Shown here one piece after another: positions 5,577 through 6,610 of a DNA stretch of 6,610 nucleotides. Location: positions 1 through 6,610 of the forward strand of contig JAFSYD010000092.1 of assembly GCA_017443685.1 (NCBI GenBank), given 5' to 3'. Under the pieces are notes generated by a model, which saw only the letters and a list, made by a program, of their open reading frames with translations, did not search any database and had not been told where the DNA came from. The translations under genes and the position numbers were made by a program. This DNA is from Lachnospiraceae bacterium (GTDB taxonomy: Bacteria > Bacillota > Clostridia > Lachnospirales > Lachnospiraceae). Numbering within the stretch: the stretch's first letter is position 1; every line of letters begins with the position of its first letter.

Positions 5577-5746
5577 AGGGAAGACCGGAAGACCGGGAGG
5601 GGGAAAGGCCGGGAATGAGCAGAATCCTTGCGGACGGCAGGACTTTCGATGTAATACGGGCAGATGATGACAGGACAGTGAAATGGAATCAAAAAACGGG
5701 ATCATTTACGCGGTCGGGATCGGGCCGGGGAAAAAAGAATATATGA
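5573..5746 (+). CDS. Small uncharacterised ORF coupled to cbiD (57 residues)
   Basis: An ATG at 5573 overlaps the cbiD stop as ATGA and opens a 57-codon frame ending at TGA 5744-5746, 64 bases inside cbiH. An internal ATG at 5615, preceded by the purine-rich AGGGGGAAAGG, would give 43 residues starting MSRILADGRTFDVIRADDD. The first 14 codons come from a GA-rich, internally repetitive stretch (GAAGACCGG repeats near 5580-5598), and the last part simply reads cbiH out of frame (KTGSFTRSGSGRGKKNI). I recognise no family. It could be a real small protein, the remnant of a gene once located between cbiD and cbiH, or a chance frame; the fourth-codon-type ATGA coupling is the main argument for translation. 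Confidence 0.3.
   Translation: MKGRPEDREGERPGMSRILADGRTFDVIRADDDRTVKWNQKTGSFTRSGSGRGKKNI
5668..5683 (+). repeat. 16-base direct repeat, copy 1 (start region of cbiH)
   Basis: TGACAGGACAGTGAAA here is identical to 6448-6463. This copy supplies the cbiH Shine-Dalgarno (AGGA, 5672-5675), and its last base is the A of the cbiH ATG. Confidence 0.8.
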
Positions 5747-6450
5747 CGGATGAGGCGATCGAGGCGATCGAAAAGGCAGATGTTGTGGTTGCTTATTCGA
5801 CATATGCGAAGCAGATCGCGGCGGCTTTTCCGAATAAAAAGCTCGAAGCAAGCGGAATGCGGCAGGAAGAAGACAGGGTGGATCAGGCGATTTCGTTAGC
5901 TGAGGAAGGAAAACGGGTGTGCCTGGTATCAAGCGGCGATGCAGGAGTTTACGGTATGGCGGGGCTTCTGTTTTCGAAGGTTTGCAATAGAAATAAAATC
6001 GAAATTAAAGTTGTTGCCGGAGTGACGGCGGCATCTTCCGGAGCGGCAAGACTGGGGGCTCCGCTTGCAAACGATTTTTGTGTGATATCCTTATCGGATA
6101 TTCTGACACCCTGGGGGATCATTGAAAAACGCCTTGGGGCGGCAGCAGAAGGCGGCTTCGTGATCGTTCTTTACAATGCGGGTTCTAAGGCGCGGCATGA
6201 GCATCTGCGCAGGGCGGTGGAGATCATCGCGCCATATCGCGAAGCCGGCACGGTCTGCGGCATAGCCCGTAAAATCGGAAGGGATGGAGAGGAGATCCGG
6301 CTGTTGTCCTTTAAGGAATTGGCGGACGCTCCGGTGGATATGGAAACGACGGTATTCATCGGAAATGAAGATACCCAGCGGATTGGCGATCACATGATAA
6401 CGCTCCGGGGATATGCTGCGGAAAAACAAAGCAATGGGAATAATGCGTGA
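5683..6450 (+). CDS. cbiH: CbiH: cobalt-factor III / precorrin-3B C17-methyltransferase
   Basis: CbiH methylates C-17 and drives ring contraction of cobalt-factor III to cobalt-precorrin-4, using S-adenosylmethionine. The 255-residue protein has normal length and the tetrapyrrole methylase fold: VGIGPG (11-16) at the N-terminus, the SAM-binding loop VCLVSSGDAGVYGMAGLL (79-96), VVAGVTAASSGAARLGAPLANDF (110-132), the C17-methylase segment ISLSDILTPWGIIEKRL (135-151), FVIVLYNAGSKARHEHL (159-175), and TVFIGNEDT (223-231) near the end. Presence with cbiD points to the cobalt-early, oxygen-independent route rather than CobJ of the aerobic one. ATG at 5683 has AGGA at 5672-5675, 7 bases away. It lies 106 bases after cbiD, a gap mostly taken by a small ORF. 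The C-terminal tail QSNGNNA is unstructured. Confidence 0.95.
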   Translation: MESKNGIIYAVGIGPGKKEYMTDEAIEAIEKADVVVAYSTYAKQIAAAFPNKKLEASGMRQEEDRVDQAISLAEEGKRVCLVSSGDAGVYGMAGLLFSKVCNRNKIEIKVVAGVTAASSGAARLGAPLANDFCVISLSDILTPWGIIEKRLGAAAEGGFVIVLYNAGSKARHEHLRRAVEIIAPYREAGTVCGIARKIGRDGEEIRLLSFKELADAPVDMETTVFIGNEDTQRIGDHMITLRGYAAEKQSNGNNA

Positions 6451-6463
6451 CAGGACAGTGAAA
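6448..6463 (+). repeat. 16-base direct repeat, copy 2 (just after cbiH)
   Basis: This is identical to 5668-5683 and starts at the cbiH stop codon TGA. It again offers AGGA (6452-6455), but where copy 1 leads into ATG this one leads into AGT. A GTG at 6458 opens only eight codons (VKVKIRNC) before TAA at 6482-6484. Confidence 0.8.
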
Positions 6464-6499
6464 GTAAAAATTAGGAACTGTTAAGAATTATCTTTTAAA

Positions 6500-6603
6500 T
6501 TTGGCGCAGGATTCGCGCTCAGATGCAAATCGAAAAATCGCAGGCGTAGCGGGCTACGTCAAGATTTTTTCGATGAAGCAGATGAGTGTGAAGACAAGCC
6601 AAA
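6500..6603. repeat. 104-base imperfect palindrome, likely interspersed repeat element
   Basis: Two 50-base arms surround the loop CGGG (6550-6553). The tips are complementary (TTTGGC 6500-6505 and GCCAAA 6598-6603), as are ATCGAAAAA near 6529-6537 with TTTTTCGAT near 6566-6574, and the loop-closing GTAG/CTAC. Between these the arms pair only in patches, as in miniature palindromic elements. Both strands have open frames across it (e.g. + frame reading KFGAGFALRCKSKN and - frame LDVARYACDFSICI) but no gene-like start. From memory, near-identical sequence recurs in many Lachnospiraceae genomes and is sometimes mis-annotated as short proteins; this is not verified here. The conserved block may begin earlier, near 6471. 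Confidence 0.6.
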
Positions 6604-6610
6604 ATGAAAG

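Noticed and set aside
4983..5705. Long open frame on the - strand opposite cbiD
   Set aside because: It lies fully opposite clear CbiD motifs, its translation is rich in His/Pro/Arg/Ser without any recognisable domain, and it has no ribosome binding site of note. The other - strand frames opposite the LytTR, cob and cbiH genes fail for the same reasons.

Overview
The window looks like part of a chromosome from a Clostridia-type anaerobe, most likely Lachnospiraceae (inferred from gene families, strong AGGAG/GGGGG ribosome binding sites, GTG starts and moderate GC; no taxonomic marker gene is present). All convincing genes are on the + strand.

Layout. Positions 1-135 hold no convincing gene but fold into several stems, two of them mutually exclusive; this may be a structured RNA or an interspersed repeat. 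A two-gene unit follows: a stand-alone LytTR DNA-binding regulator (224-688) and a four-helix DUF3021-type membrane protein (770-1267). From 1344 to 4003 runs a tightly packed set for the late, nucleotide-loop steps of cobalamin synthesis: cobU, cobS, a second divergent CobU-like protein and cobC, joined by overlaps or one-base gaps. A 196-base leader (4004-4199) then carries a possible 21-codon ORF, a 20-pair stem-loop and two competing hairpins beside the ribosome binding site. It precedes cbiD (4200-5576) and cbiH (5683-6450), two methyltransferases of the cobalt-early (anaerobic) corrin ring pathway. The window ends in a 104-base imperfect palindrome (6500-6603) that resembles an interspersed repeat.

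How the genes work together. CbiH and CbiD act on the cobalt-containing ring (C-17 methylation with ring contraction, then C-1 methylation). CobU activates adenosylcobinamide as its GDP derivative, CobS joins it to alpha-ribazole or its phosphate, and CobC removes the 5'-phosphate. The remaining ring-building genes (cbiA, C, E, F, G, J, L, T) and cobT must lie elsewhere if the pathway is complete.

Most unusual points: in-frame low-complexity or tandem-repeat inserts in cobU, the CobU-like protein and cbiD; the structured leader before cbiD, with no recognisable cobalamin riboswitch; a small ORF coupled to cbiD by an ATGA overlap; a 16-base direct repeat bracketing cbiH; and structured non-coding elements at both ends. 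None of the individual enzymes is new, and no wholly new system is evident.
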